Shown here: piece by piece, positions 9,966-18,598 of the stretch
Numbering within the stretch: position 1 is the stretch's first letter
Layout: each line of letters starts with the position of its first letter
Assembly (NCBI GenBank): GCA_016710265.1
Contig: JADJJL010000001.1
Location: forward strand, 930,001-994,000
Direction of reading: 5' to 3'
From: Saprospiraceae bacterium
GTDB lineage: Bacteria; Bacteroidota; Bacteroidia; Chitinophagales; Saprospiraceae
DNA: 64,000 bases
Notes under the pieces: model-generated
What the model saw: only the letters and a program-made list of their open reading frames with translations
What the model was told of the DNA's origin: nothing
Databases searched by the model: none
Made by a program: the position numbers and the translations under genes

Positions 9966-10032
9966 CACACAGATTTCACTGATTTGCACAGATAATATCC
10001 ACATTCATCTGTGTCCATCCGTGGAATCTGTG
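9966..10032. repeat. intergenic imperfect inverted repeat (CACAGAT/ATCTGTG type)
   Basis: The 9905-10054 gap holds a mostly palindromic segment. CACAGAT occurs at the left and ATCTGTG at the right, with nested copies inside (ACAGAT near 9988 and ATCTGT near 10007). Very similar 'cacagatt...aatctgtg' elements are familiar as interspersed intergenic repeats in Bacteroidota. It lies between convergent genes and may serve as a 3' RNA structure. Confidence 0.45.
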
Positions 10033-10054
10033 AGAAGAATTATTGCTCTTACTC

Positions 10055-10513
10055 TTAAAGCAGTCCAAATTGCTTCAAATGATGCGTCGCATGTTTATGC
10101 AGAAGATGAATTTGTAAATTGCGATCAAGATCACCAAAAATAGGATTTCTTAATTTAAGATCCGGTTTCTCATCATAGACTCGAAACATTTCTGCAATCT
10201 CAGCTTCCAATTTATCAAGAACTTCCTGATAATTGGCGTTTCTGATTGGAAAGGGTTCAGCAGGAAGAAGGACGTTTTTTGTATTTTCTTTGAAAGGAAT
10301 ATCAGAAAGAATAAATTCCTGACTGCGTTGTATTTTTTCGGGAGGAGTAATGATTTCTTCAACTTTAATTTTTCCATTGGCCGTTTTGAACGCAAGCACC
10401 ATGTGTTCCGCCATTTGATGCACATTCATTTTACCCCAAAGACCTAAAGAATTGGGATCAACGTTTCTCAATTTATCTACAAAAATTGTACGGAGAAAAA
10501 TTTCCTTATCCAC
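10055..10513 (-). CDS. DinB-like / DUF1569 family protein
   Basis: 152 residues from a GTG start at 10513; an in-frame TAA lies seven codons upstream and no ATG intervenes. The pattern LWGKMNVHQMAEHM near the N-terminus and HLLHKHATHHLKQFGLL at the C-terminus gives the spaced histidines of the DinB/YfiT metal-binding four-helix bundle, as in DUF1569 proteins. These are small cytosolic proteins, often linked to thiol transfer or stress; the actual role is unknown. It lies 24 nt after the fabG stop in the same direction and is probably co-transcribed with it. Confidence 0.65.
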   Translation of the reverse strand: MDKEIFLRTIFVDKLRNVDPNSLGLWGKMNVHQMAEHMVLAFKTANGKIKVEEIITPPEKIQRSQEFILSDIPFKENTKNVLLPAEPFPIRNANYQEVLDKLEAEIAEMFRVYDEKPDLKLRNPIFGDLDRNLQIHLLHKHATHHLKQFGLL

Positions 10514-10537
10514 TTCTATAAAAATTTAAATCAATTA

Positions 10538-11284
10538 TTAAATATTGAGTCCGCCGCAAACGCTTAACACCTGGCCTGTCATATAGGATGATTGATTCGA
10601 AGCCAGAAAAACAACCACATCGGCTACTTCTTCTGCTTTAGCTAATCTCCCCAATGGAATATTTTTTAAAAATGTTTCTTTGGTTTTCTCATCCAACACG
10701 TGGGTCATTTCCGTTTCGATAAATCCTGGTGCAATGGCATTGCATCTAATATTTCTCGAGGCTACTTCTTTGGCAATGGATTTTGTAAAACCTATCATAC
10801 CGGCTTTTGATGCAGCATAATTGGATTGTCCTGCGTTCCCAAAAACACCCACCACAGAAGTGATGTTGATGATGGAACCTGTCCGTTGTCTCATCATATG
10901 TCCTACAGCAAATTTGGTGAGATTAAACGCTGATTTTAAATTAACTGTCATCACTTGATCCCATTGCTCTTCACTCATTCTTAAAATAAGATTGTCTTTG
11001 GTAATCCCAGCGTTGTTGACCAAAATATCCAAACCCCCAAAATCTTCTATCACTTTTGCAACTAGATCTTTTGCAGCTTGGTGGTTTGATGCATCGGATT
11101 GATAGGCTTTAATGTTCACTCCATAATGTGCTAATCGAGTGACCAACTCTTCTGCTTTTTCCGGAGAATTGAGATAGGTAAAAGCCACATTGGAGCCTTC
11201 AGAAGCTAATTTTTCAACGATGGATGCTCCTATACCTCTGCTTCCTCCTGTGACGATTGAAATTTTATTTTTTAATGGGGCCAT
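10538..11284 (-). CDS. fabG: 3-oxoacyl-[acyl-carrier-protein] reductase
   Basis: 248 residues, the normal FabG length. It reduces 3-oxoacyl-ACP to 3-hydroxyacyl-ACP with NADPH in the cytosolic type II fatty acid elongation cycle. Seen: the nucleotide motif TGGSRGIG at 12-19, NNAG near residue 90, the catalytic serine in INITSVVG, the YxxxK pair in SNYAASKAG, and the APGFIETEMT loop. A good promoter lies upstream (TTG, 19 nt, TACATTTG). A general short-chain dehydrogenase function cannot be excluded, because no acpP or fabF lies nearby. Confidence 0.9.
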   Translation of the reverse strand: MAPLKNKISIVTGGSRGIGASIVEKLASEGSNVAFTYLNSPEKAEELVTRLAHYGVNIKAYQSDASNHQAAKDLVAKVIEDFGGLDILVNNAGITKDNLILRMSEEQWDQVMTVNLKSAFNLTKFAVGHMMRQRTGSIINITSVVGVFGNAGQSNYAASKAGMIGFTKSIAKEVASRNIRCNAIAPGFIETEMTHVLDEKTKETFLKNIPLGRLAKAEEVADVVVFLASNQSSYMTGQVLSVCGGLNI

Positions 11285-11303
11285 GACTATTTGGATTAGT
11301 GCC

Positions 11304-11333
11304 CAAATGTAGGAGAATTTATCCTAACCCCAA
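11304..11333 (-). promoter_or_regulatory. Bacteroidota-type promoter of fabG
   Basis: On the minus strand a TTG (11331-11333) is separated by 19 nt from TACATTTG (11304-11311). This matches the Bacteroidota -33/-7 consensus TTG-N19-TAnnTTTG. The box ends 19 nt before the fabG ATG. It is the best promoter match in the window. Confidence 0.7.
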
Positions 11334-11403
11334 CAATCCATTTTTATCAAAAAAGAATCATTCTCAAAACTAGAAAATGAGAAACACTTGATGATTGAGA
11401 AAA

Positions 11404-12087
11404 TCAATAATACCTTTTTTGACTTTGGCTTCTGCCTTTGTTTCTATTCTTATTGTTGTTTCGTCCACCTTTTCCACCTTTGTTGTATTGATTGGGCGGT
11501 CTTTGTTTCTGATGTCTGGTGAATCCCGAATTCACATCCAATACAGCTTCTTCAGGCACTCGTAATACACCTTTACTCATATTCACTAGATCTTCTTTAA
11601 TCTGTTCGTCGCTGATATAATGTTCTTTGTTCCAGTTCTTATGGGCAATTTTCATATAACAAGCAATCACCACAGCAAAAGCTTCCTGTTTGACCTTGTC
11701 TTCTAATTCTACTGCTTTTGTAATCATGGCATTGACATAACCTCCATAATGTCGGTTACGACTTATCACAGGTGGATATTCCACTGTTTCGGGTTTAACA
11801 ATATCCAATTCAGGAGTAGGAATTTGTCCTCCAGGAGGTAAAACTTCTATTTCGTATTTTGCAATTCTAAAAAGATGGTGCCATAATTTTTTGCGATGCT
11901 CCTCCACATTTTTATTGTAAGGAGTCATGATTTGCATAATCTCAACAATGCTTTCAGCAACCGCCTGACGGTATACTGGATCTACAACTGTTTTACAATA
12001 GTACACAAGATTTTGAACACTTCTTCCATATTCAGGCATGATGAGTTCCTCTTCCTGGGTATTATAACTAAAGACTATATTTTGCAT
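11404..12087 (-). CDS. DUF4290 domain-containing protein
   Basis: 227 residues. The opening MPEYGRSVQNLVYYC (from about residue 17) and the following helical segment match DUF4290, a Bacteroidota-restricted family of unknown function. The last 35 residues are rich in Gly, Asn, Lys and Arg (KGGKGGRNNNKNRNKGRSQ), a low-complexity basic tail that could bind nucleic acid; this is inference. It lies 9 nt after the glmS stop and is the last gene of the glgA-DUF4270-glmS-DUF4290 run, a conserved arrangement in Bacteroidota. Confidence 0.85.
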   Translation of the reverse strand: MQNIVFSYNTQEEELIMPEYGRSVQNLVYYCKTVVDPVYRQAVAESIVEIMQIMTPYNKNVEEHRKKLWHHLFRIAKYEIEVLPPGGQIPTPELDIVKPETVEYPPVISRNRHYGGYVNAMITKAVELEDKVKQEAFAVVIACYMKIAHKNWNKEHYISDEQIKEDLVNMSKGVLRVPEEAVLDVNSGFTRHQKQRPPNQYNKGGKGGRNNNKNRNKGRSQSQKRYY

Positions 12088-12096
12088 TCTTAAAAT

Positions 12097-13935
12097 TTAT
12101 TCTACGGTGACTGATTTTGCTAAATTTCTAGGCTGATCTACATCACAAGATCTCATGACCGCTATATGATAAGATAATAATTGTAAAGGGATGACAGACA
12201 ACAATGGCGTAAGTGGTTCAATGGTGCTTGGTACTTCGATACAGTAATCTGCTATTTTTCGGATCTCGTGATCTCTGGTGTCTATAACCGCAATAACAAT
12301 CCCTTTGCGCGCTTTGACTTCCATAATATTGGAAACTATTTTTTCATATGCGCTTTGATTGGTGGCAATGACAATAACTGGCATGTTTTCGTCAATCAAA
12401 GCAATAGGGCCATGTTTCATTTCTGCAGCTGGATAGCCTTCAGCATGGATATAGGATATTTCTTTTAGTTTTAATGCGCCTTCTAATGCTACTGGAAAAT
12501 TATAACCACGTCCTAGGTAAAGTGCGTTGTTGGTATTCTCAAATCTGGCAGCCAAAGTCTTAATTAAATCGTCGGTAGCCAAAGCTTCTTTGACTTTTTC
12601 CGGGATTTGACCCAACTCTGCAATAAGCTGGTGGTAATAAGTATTGCTCAATACGCCTTTCTTATATCCCAAAACCATGGCCATCAGGCACAATAATGTA
12701 ACCTGTCCGGTAAATGCTTTCGTAGATGCTACGCCAATTTCAGGACCACAATGGATGTAGGAACCGCCATCTGTCATTCTTGCAATAGAAGAGCCCACCA
12801 CATTTACGATACCAAAGACCAATGCACCTTTTTGTTTAGCAAGTTCTGCAGCCGCTAAGGTATCTGCGGTCTCACCCGATTGGGAAATGACAATCACAAT
12901 GTCCTCCGGACCTAAGATTGGATTCCGGTAACGAAATTCTGAAGCATATTCTACTTCTACAGGAATTCTAGCCAGTTCTTCAATCAGATATTCTCCAATC
13001 AATGCAGAATGCCAACTGGTACCACAGGCAGCAATGATGATTCGAGGCGCATTAATTATTTTATTGGCATGTTCTTCAAGACCTCCCAATCTAGCCCAGC
13101 CTTCTGTAGCGTTTAGTCTACCTCTCATACAATCGGAGATGGTCTGAGGCTGTTGGAAAATCTCCTTAAGCATGAAATGTGGAAAACCACCTTTTTCAAG
13201 CTGATCTATGTTTAAATCCAATTCATGGATGACCGGCGTCTGTAATTCATTTTCAATGGAAGTAATTTCAACTCCATTTTCACGTGAAATTTCCACCACT
13301 TGCTCATCCTCAAGATAAATCACTTTATTGGTGTGTTGAATGATAGGTGTTGCATCAGAAGCAATAAAATACTCATGATCTCCAATTCCTACCACAAGGG
13401 GACTTGATTTTCTAGCACCTACCAATAAATCCGGATTATTTTTATCCATCACCACTATAGCATAAGCCCCAATGACTTTGCTCAAGGCTTGTCTGACCGC
13501 GTCCGCCAAAGTAAGATTTTCGCGCTCTTGTATTTCTTCTATTAAATGGATGAGCACTTCAGTATCCGTTTCAGAAACAAACTGATGACCCAATCTGGTC
13601 AGAGCTTCCTTAAGCGTGGAATAATTCTCAATAATCCCATTGTGTATGATCGCAAGTTTTCCGGATCCGGAAAAATGGGGATGTGCGTTAATATCATCAG
13701 GCTTACCATGGGTTGCCCATCGGGTGTGTCCCATACCAATCAAACCATCAGTATTTTTATCTTCAGCAAAATCAATTAGCTCCTGAACCTTGCCTTTTTT
13801 CTTGTAAATGTTCATGTCGCCTTTGAGCAGAGCCACTCCGGCGCTGTCATAACCACGGTACTCCAATCTACTTAGACCTTCGATCAATATTTGATACGCA
13901 TTTTTAGGACCAATATAGGCTATAATTCCACACAT
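12097..13935 (-). CDS. glmS: glutamine-fructose-6-phosphate transaminase (isomerizing)
   Basis: 612 residues, full length. It makes glucosamine-6-phosphate from fructose-6-phosphate and glutamine, the first step towards UDP-GlcNAc for peptidoglycan and lipopolysaccharide. The N-terminal class II amidotransferase domain begins MCGIIAYIGP (catalytic Cys2 after Met removal) and contains GHTRWATHG and HNGIIENY. Two SIS sugar-isomerase domains follow (ACGTSWHSALIGEYLIEE; SQSGETADTL; GRGYNFPVALEGALKLKE). The C-terminus ends NLAKSVTVE, the usual isomerase tail. It sits within the run behind glgA and DUF4270. Confidence 0.97.
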   Translation of the reverse strand: MCGIIAYIGPKNAYQILIEGLSRLEYRGYDSAGVALLKGDMNIYKKKGKVQELIDFAEDKNTDGLIGMGHTRWATHGKPDDINAHPHFSGSGKLAIIHNGIIENYSTLKEALTRLGHQFVSETDTEVLIHLIEEIQERENLTLADAVRQALSKVIGAYAIVVMDKNNPDLLVGARKSSPLVVGIGDHEYFIASDATPIIQHTNKVIYLEDEQVVEISRENGVEITSIENELQTPVIHELDLNIDQLEKGGFPHFMLKEIFQQPQTISDCMRGRLNATEGWARLGGLEEHANKIINAPRIIIAACGTSWHSALIGEYLIEELARIPVEVEYASEFRYRNPILGPEDIVIVISQSGETADTLAAAELAKQKGALVFGIVNVVGSSIARMTDGGSYIHCGPEIGVASTKAFTGQVTLLCLMAMVLGYKKGVLSNTYYHQLIAELGQIPEKVKEALATDDLIKTLAARFENTNNALYLGRGYNFPVALEGALKLKEISYIHAEGYPAAEMKHGPIALIDENMPVIVIATNQSAYEKIVSNIMEVKARKGIVIAVIDTRDHEIRKIADYCIEVPSTIEPLTPLLSVIPLQLLSYHIAVMRSCDVDQPRNLAKSVTVE

Positions 13936-13967
13936 ATGAATCAGATATAAAAATAATATGTTTTCAT

Positions 13968-15308
13968 CTATTCAGAGTAAATCAATTTTAATTTAGCTGG
14001 TCGCGTGCTGTGTTTATTGCCATACAGAGAAACCCTTTGGGCAATCTCCGTTTTAAATATTGGGCTGATCAATAAATCTAGGTCTTTTTTCTCTCTCCGC
14101 AAATTTTGAAAATGTGCGGTGATGTTAAAGCTATATCGAATGATGGTCTGTCCATCAACGGTCATTTTTCTTGGAATTCCCCCAAACAAAGAGGAGAAAT
14201 CACTGAGATTTGAAATCTGGCCACTAAAACTTCTGGCTATTTCAAAATCTCTAATATCTGTTGGTTTTCCTGAAGAAAGGTCCTGAACAAAAAGCAGGTC
14301 GATCGGTCTAAAGGTGGTTGAGTCTCTGGGATCTTGTATGACCACATCAAATTCTAAAACAGCATAATTGAGAAATTTTGCTTCCCAATCCGGAGAATAG
14401 GGCATTTTTAGACGAGCATCTGGACCTAATAAGCCTTGGATATAAAATACACTGTCTCCATTTTGTTGTCCATTAATAAAAGCTTGCACTGGAGTATTAG
14501 AATGATCCAATTTTATATAAGGCGCTTTGGCGGCATTGCCTCCCATGTTGAATATAAACTCAGATTGCACGGTGTCTTTGTGATAGTAAATGGTAATTCT
14601 ACTTTGTTCGCTTGCAGGAATGAGTGATAACATGGATGCATTTTGCTTTGCAATCAGGGCAATTCCCGGGAAAAGTCTTACAAAAGTATCCACATTTGAA
14701 AACGGAGTGTCCGGTAAATTTCTCATGATGTTCATAAATACTGCTGTATCTAACGGTATCCGAAGTTGAGGTGCATAAACATTGGTTACTGCATTAAATT
14801 TTACCTTAACGCTATCCCGATAATTGGGAGTAAAGTTTTCAAGTTTTCCCAACAAAGTATTTCCATAGACAGCAGAAAATCCTTCATAATATCTAACATT
14901 GATTCCGAGTGTATCCATCAAAGGATAAACCTCCACAGTATGCGGAAGTAAGGAGTCTCCGTAAGATCCCAATTGGTCATATCTAAGAGCAAGTACAACA
15001 GAGTCAATAGGAATTCTTAAAAATTCAAATTCCTTGGTATTGACAAAACGGATTTGGGTGTATAGAGCCGCTTCCGTTTTTCCAAAAACCGGATCATCCA
15101 TTTTGCCTACAAAATAAGTATTGGGTAAACCTGCATAGGCTAATAGTAAACTATCCAGTTCATAATAGCTGATGTCAAATTTAAAAGTATCTACCCCCTT
15201 GGCATGGATCCACTCATCACTGATGAGATCACTACCCAAAGTGGAGCTTTTGTCACATGCAGCAACAATTAAAATTATTCCAAAAAAATAAAGATACAGC
15301 TTCTTCAT
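13968..15308 (-). CDS. DUF4270 family lipoprotein
   Basis: 446 residues from the ATG at 15308, selected because it opens the lipoprotein signal MKKLYLYFFGIILIVAAC, with the lipobox cysteine at residue 18. An upstream in-frame start would put 16 charged residues before the signal. DUF4270 proteins are Bacteroidota lipoproteins of unknown function that regularly follow the short glycogen synthase gene. Family-like segments include GSDLISDEWIHAKGVDTF near the start and ARPAKLKLIYSE at the end. Gaps of 55 nt (to glgA) and 32 nt (to glmS) support one operon. Confidence 0.85.
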   Translation of the reverse strand: MKKLYLYFFGIILIVAACDKSSTLGSDLISDEWIHAKGVDTFKFDISYYELDSLLLAYAGLPNTYFVGKMDDPVFGKTEAALYTQIRFVNTKEFEFLRIPIDSVVLALRYDQLGSYGDSLLPHTVEVYPLMDTLGINVRYYEGFSAVYGNTLLGKLENFTPNYRDSVKVKFNAVTNVYAPQLRIPLDTAVFMNIMRNLPDTPFSNVDTFVRLFPGIALIAKQNASMLSLIPASEQSRITIYYHKDTVQSEFIFNMGGNAAKAPYIKLDHSNTPVQAFINGQQNGDSVFYIQGLLGPDARLKMPYSPDWEAKFLNYAVLEFDVVIQDPRDSTTFRPIDLLFVQDLSSGKPTDIRDFEIARSFSGQISNLSDFSSLFGGIPRKMTVDGQTIIRYSFNITAHFQNLRREKKDLDLLISPIFKTEIAQRVSLYGNKHSTRPAKLKLIYSE

Positions 15309-15363
15309 AAAATGCCTTTTTACGCTGCTAAAGTTTGGTCTAATCATCAGACTCAAACGCTGA

Positions 15364-16167
15364 TTAATTGGTTATAGTCTTATAAAAATCAATATAATTT
15401 GGAAGAAAATCTTCTTCAGGAGTCTCTATATAAGGTTTGTTATGCGTTTGAACTGCTTGAAGCAGAGATTCGTGCAGATTACTGGATCCTTGAATGATTC
15501 CATCTGCGTATTGGATCGCTCCTTTTTGCAACGCAATGCCGGTACCATTTTTAAAAACGTTCAACTGATCCATTTTTAAATTATTGATCGCAGCTTTTTT
15601 GAAAAAACTATCCGTAAAAGTAGATTCTAAAGATTTCTCATATAGAGAAAGAATTACTTTGGATTGCTTAAATACCGGATCATTTTTGTAAACGGTTTTT
15701 AAGTAAAAAGGAATCAAACTCGTCATCCATCCATGACAATGGATAATATCAGGTGGCCAACCAAATTTTTTAACAATTTCCAACGCACCCTTGCAAAAGA
15801 AAATCATGCGGTCCTGGTTGTCATCGTAAGGATTTCCTTCCTCGTCTTCGAAAACAAACTTTCTTTTGAAAAATTCATCATTGTCCAGAAAGTACACCTG
15901 AATTCTAGATCCTGGCAAGGAAGCCACTTTAATGATCAATGCATAATCATCATCATCGATGATGATGTTCATTCCGCTTAACCTTACAACTTCATGTAAT
16001 CTATGCCTTCTCTCATTGATGGTCCCAAATCGGGGCATCAGGATCCTTATTTCCATTCCACTGTCCTGAGCGAAAGAGGGCAATTTTTGTATTAATTCTC
16101 CTATTCCTGAGTCATTTACAAATGGGTCAATCTCCTGTGTTATGTATAAAACCTTTTTCTTGTTCAT
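15364..16167 (-). CDS. glgA: glycogen/starch synthase-like protein (GT5 N-terminal domain)
   Basis: 267 residues from the ATG at 16167. This start was chosen because the protein then begins MNKKKVLYITQEIDPFVNDS, the GT5 N-terminal signature with ADP-glucose contact region, and because a TATCTTTG promoter lies 35 nt upstream; sequence further upstream is AT-rich leader. The family motif KTGGLGDV is represented by SGIGELIQKLP. Later DIIHCHGWMTSLIPFYLK gives the conserved HxHxW segment. Only the N-terminal Rossmann half is present, the short form common in Bacteroidota upstream of DUF4270. Whether it makes glycogen alone is uncertain. Confidence 0.8.
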   Translation of the reverse strand: MNKKKVLYITQEIDPFVNDSGIGELIQKLPSFAQDSGMEIRILMPRFGTINERRHRLHEVVRLSGMNIIIDDDDYALIIKVASLPGSRIQVYFLDNDEFFKRKFVFEDEEGNPYDDNQDRMIFFCKGALEIVKKFGWPPDIIHCHGWMTSLIPFYLKTVYKNDPVFKQSKVILSLYEKSLESTFTDSFFKKAAINNLKMDQLNVFKNGTGIALQKGAIQYADGIIQGSSNLHESLLQAVQTHNKPYIETPEEDFLPNYIDFYKTITN

Positions 16168-16202
16168 GAAACCTTTTACTTCGTATCCAAAAAATGGAGC
16201 CG

Positions 16203-16210
16203 CAAAGATA
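16203..16210 (-). promoter_or_regulatory. -7 promoter box for glgA
   Basis: TATCTTTG on the minus strand matches TAnnTTTG exactly. A TTTG lies 23 nt further upstream as a possible -33 element. The box is 35 nt before the ATG at 16167 and supports that start over the longer frame. Confidence 0.6.
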
Positions 16211-16616
16211 CTACTTTTATTTAACAATATAAACAAACTTTTTAAAAAATATATTCCAATATATTGATTTACAGGGATATAATCTAAATGTTGAAAGCTG
16301 CTTTCTCTAAAATACAAGGATGATGAATTACATCTTTGATTAGAAGGATTGTCCAATTCTTAAAAAGTGGCAAGAAATGATGACACCTTTATTATTTGAG
16401 ATAGCAAGGCTGATTTTCCTGATTTTTTTATTGTTTCTTTCTTTTGTGTAGTGAATGAACCGTAAGGACAGCTACGAAGCCCTAGGCCGGCACTTAAATC
16501 AAGGAATTCGAGTGGCTAAAGTTTTTTGTTTTAAAAAGAGAAATTCATCTCCAGTTGCAAGTCTCCAACCTAGCTAGATGGGCGGATATTGCCAGCAGTA
16601 TGCCTAATACAATTCC

Positions 16617-17103
16617 TTAATCTTTAAAATAAAAATAGCGAGATGAAGAAGCGTAACGAAGTAAACTCGCCGAACTAGGTGAAGAAGCGCTACGAAGTAA
16701 ACTTGCCGAACTAGGCAAGTTAGCGACTGAACCGCACTGATAAACAGTGCGGCAGGTTATAAACATGCGTTTCAGTAAGGACTGAACCGAGCTGATAATC
16801 AGCTCGGCAGGTAATAAATATTATTTTGTATTTTGAGCTTAAACCAAACCCGTAATCTATTAAAAAAAATAGCGAGATGAAGGAACGGTGCGAAGCAAAC
16901 TCGACGGGCTAGTCGAGTTAGTGACTGAACCGAGCTGTTAACCAGCTCGGCAGGTATTAAATCAATTAAGTTAAGGCGAGTTAGTGACTGAACCGAGCTG
17001 ATAATCAGCTTGACAAGTAATAAATTCTATTTTGTAATTTGAGCTTAAAACAATCCCGTAATCTTTAAAATAAAAATAGCGAGATTATAAATAATCCCGC
17101 TAT
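16617..17103. repeat. array of hairpin-forming repeats with compensatory stem changes
   Basis: A unit of roughly 190-230 nt recurs two to three times with variation. It opens with CGTAATCTTTAAAATAAAAA and TAGCGAGATGAAG, then carries two hairpins and ends in an AT-rich TTTTGAGCTTAAA stretch. First hairpin: ACTTGCC-GAACTA-GGCAAGT (16701-16720) and ACTCGAC-GGGCTA-GTCGAGT (16899-16918), with a decayed copy at 16665. Second hairpin: CCGCACTG/CAGTGCGG (16732-16752), CCGAGCTGA/TCAGCTCGG (16787-16807), CCGAGCTG/CAGCTCGG (16930-16950) and a degenerate copy at 16993-17013. Bases differ between copies but the pairing is kept. A further stem-loop closes the block at 17076-17103. Confidence 0.85.
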
Positions 17104-17432
17104 CAGATATATAAATAGGATAAGAAAAAAGACATCCGGTGAACCAATTAAAATACAAGATTGTGAAACGAGTAAATCAACGGATATCGGTAAGATTCAA
17201 ACTTGAATAGCCAACTCTAACTGTCAGCTAAGATATTTCAAGAACAAAAGTACAGAATAATCTTCTCCAACAAATTTTTTTCGATTAAAAATTTTTTATT
17301 TTCAAGAAAAAAATAATGAGTCAAATACAAATTACTGTAAATCAATATATTAAATAAAATGCGGCAAGATCCGGCTGAAATTTAAGACTCCATTGAGATC
17401 TCTTAATTCAAAAAACCTTGCTTTTGCCCATA

Positions 17433-18476
17433 TTATTCCTCGTCAGTTGACGCTTCAACTTTTACTACTTTGCCCGAAGCCAACTTTAGTTTAATCTTAC
17501 CTTCAACCTCTGCCGCTACTTCAGGATTGTCCGACATAAATTGCTTGGCGGCATCGCGACCCTGGGCTACCTTGGTACCTTCATAGGCATACCAGCTACC
17601 ACTTTTACTTAACACATTGAGTTCTGCACCTAAGTCCACAATTTCTCCGGTTTTGCTAATTCCTTCACCGTATTCGATGTCAAATTCAGCCACTTTAAAA
17701 GGAGGTGCCAACTTGTTTTTGACCACTTTTACTTTTACACGGTTACCCGTTACATTTCCGTCTTTATCCTTGATAGCGGTACCACTTCTTCTGATATCCA
17801 ATCGGATAGAGGCATAAAATTTTAGCGCATTTCCTCCTGTGGTTGTTTCAGGATTGCCAAACATCACGCCGATTTTTTCTCTCAATTGATTGATAAATAT
17901 ACAGCAACATCCTGTTTTACCAATGGTACCGGTCAATTTTCTCAATGCTTGAGACATCAATCGCGCCTGCAAACCCATTTTAGAGTCTCCCATCTCCCCT
18001 TCTATTTCACTTCTCGGGACAAGAGCTGCCACTGAGTCGATGACAATAATGTCGATGGCCCCTGATCTGATCAGGTTTTCAGTAATTTCTAAGGCTTGTT
18101 CTCCATTGTCGGGTTGAGAAATCAATAAATCTTCGGTATTGACACCCAATCCTTCGGCATAGCTTCTATCGAAAGCGTGCTCTGCATCAATAAAAGCAGC
18201 GATCCCGCCTTTCTTCTGACATTCTGCGATGGCATGAATGGCCAAAGTGGTTTTACCGGAACTTTCAGGGCCATAAATTTCAATTACTCTTCCTTTGGGA
18301 AATCCGCCTACTCCCAAGGCTACATCCAGGCTAATAGATCCTGTAGAAATGACTGGAACCTCGTCCAAAACGGGCTTATCGCCCAATTTCATAATGGATC
18401 CTTTGCCGTATGTTTTTTCCAACCGTTCGACAGTAAGTTGGAGGGCTTTTAATTTTTCTTCGCGTTCTTTTGACAT
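17433..18476 (-). CDS. recA: recombinase RecA
   Basis: 347 residues, standard length. It forms ATP-dependent filaments on single-stranded DNA for homologous recombination and SOS co-protease activity. Walker A GPESSGKTT near residue 69, the IIVIDSVAALVPRSEIEGE Walker B/L1 segment, FINQLREKIGVMFGNPETT (L2, with the ATP-sensing Gln) and the acidic C-terminus VEASTDEE are all present. It is divergent from hutH. A TACATTTG box lies 26 nt before the ATG. Confidence 0.98.
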   Translation of the reverse strand: MSKEREEKLKALQLTVERLEKTYGKGSIMKLGDKPVLDEVPVISTGSISLDVALGVGGFPKGRVIEIYGPESSGKTTLAIHAIAECQKKGGIAAFIDAEHAFDRSYAEGLGVNTEDLLISQPDNGEQALEITENLIRSGAIDIIVIDSVAALVPRSEIEGEMGDSKMGLQARLMSQALRKLTGTIGKTGCCCIFINQLREKIGVMFGNPETTTGGNALKFYASIRLDIRRSGTAIKDKDGNVTGNRVKVKVVKNKLAPPFKVAEFDIEYGEGISKTGEIVDLGAELNVLSKSGSWYAYEGTKVAQGRDAAKQFMSDNPEVAAEVEGKIKLKLASGKVVKVEASTDEE

Positions 18477-18502
18477 GTTTTAATGAGTTTAAATATTTGC
18501 CA

Positions 18503-18510
18503 CAAATGTA
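18503..18510 (-). promoter_or_regulatory. -7 promoter box for recA
   Basis: TACATTTG on the minus strand, 26 nt before the recA ATG. No clear -33 TTG or LexA-type dyad was seen nearby. Confidence 0.5.
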
Positions 18511-18585
18511 ATATGATTCATAGATACTTTTAAAAAAGTTTGATCTGCATCTAATCTTCATTTCTGCTTAATTCATGCATGCACT

Positions 18586-18593
18586 TATCTTTG
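18586..18593 (+). promoter_or_regulatory. -7 promoter box directly before hutH (near-leaderless)
   Basis: TATCTTTG is followed by five bases and then the ATG at 18599. This spacing would place the transcript start at or within a base or two of the ATG and argues against the in-frame ATG at 18575. Confidence 0.5.
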
Positions 18594-18598
18594 CGGCT

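Larger units (their letters stand above)
16168..17432. other. 1.27-kb noncoding block between glgA and recA
   Basis: No convincing reading frame was seen on either strand. The left part (16211-16616) is unremarkable AT-rich sequence with a G+C-richer patch around 16465-16500. The middle (16617-17103) holds the hairpin repeats annotated separately. The right part (17104-17432) is AT-rich with no recognised signal before the recA stop. Confidence 0.7.

Noticed and set aside
15364..16167. Truncated glycogen synthase pseudogene.
   Set aside because: The short N-terminal-domain form, followed by DUF4270 and glmS, is a conserved Bacteroidota arrangement.
16617..17103. Cluster of tRNA genes or a CRISPR array, suggested by regular hairpins.
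   Set aside because: No cloverleaf, anticodon arm or T-loop consensus; units are too long and variable for CRISPR and there are no cas genes.
18575..18598. Eight-residue longer N-terminus of HutH from the ATG at 18575.
   Set aside because: A perfect TATCTTTG promoter box lies inside this stretch and the family normally begins close to the 18599 start.
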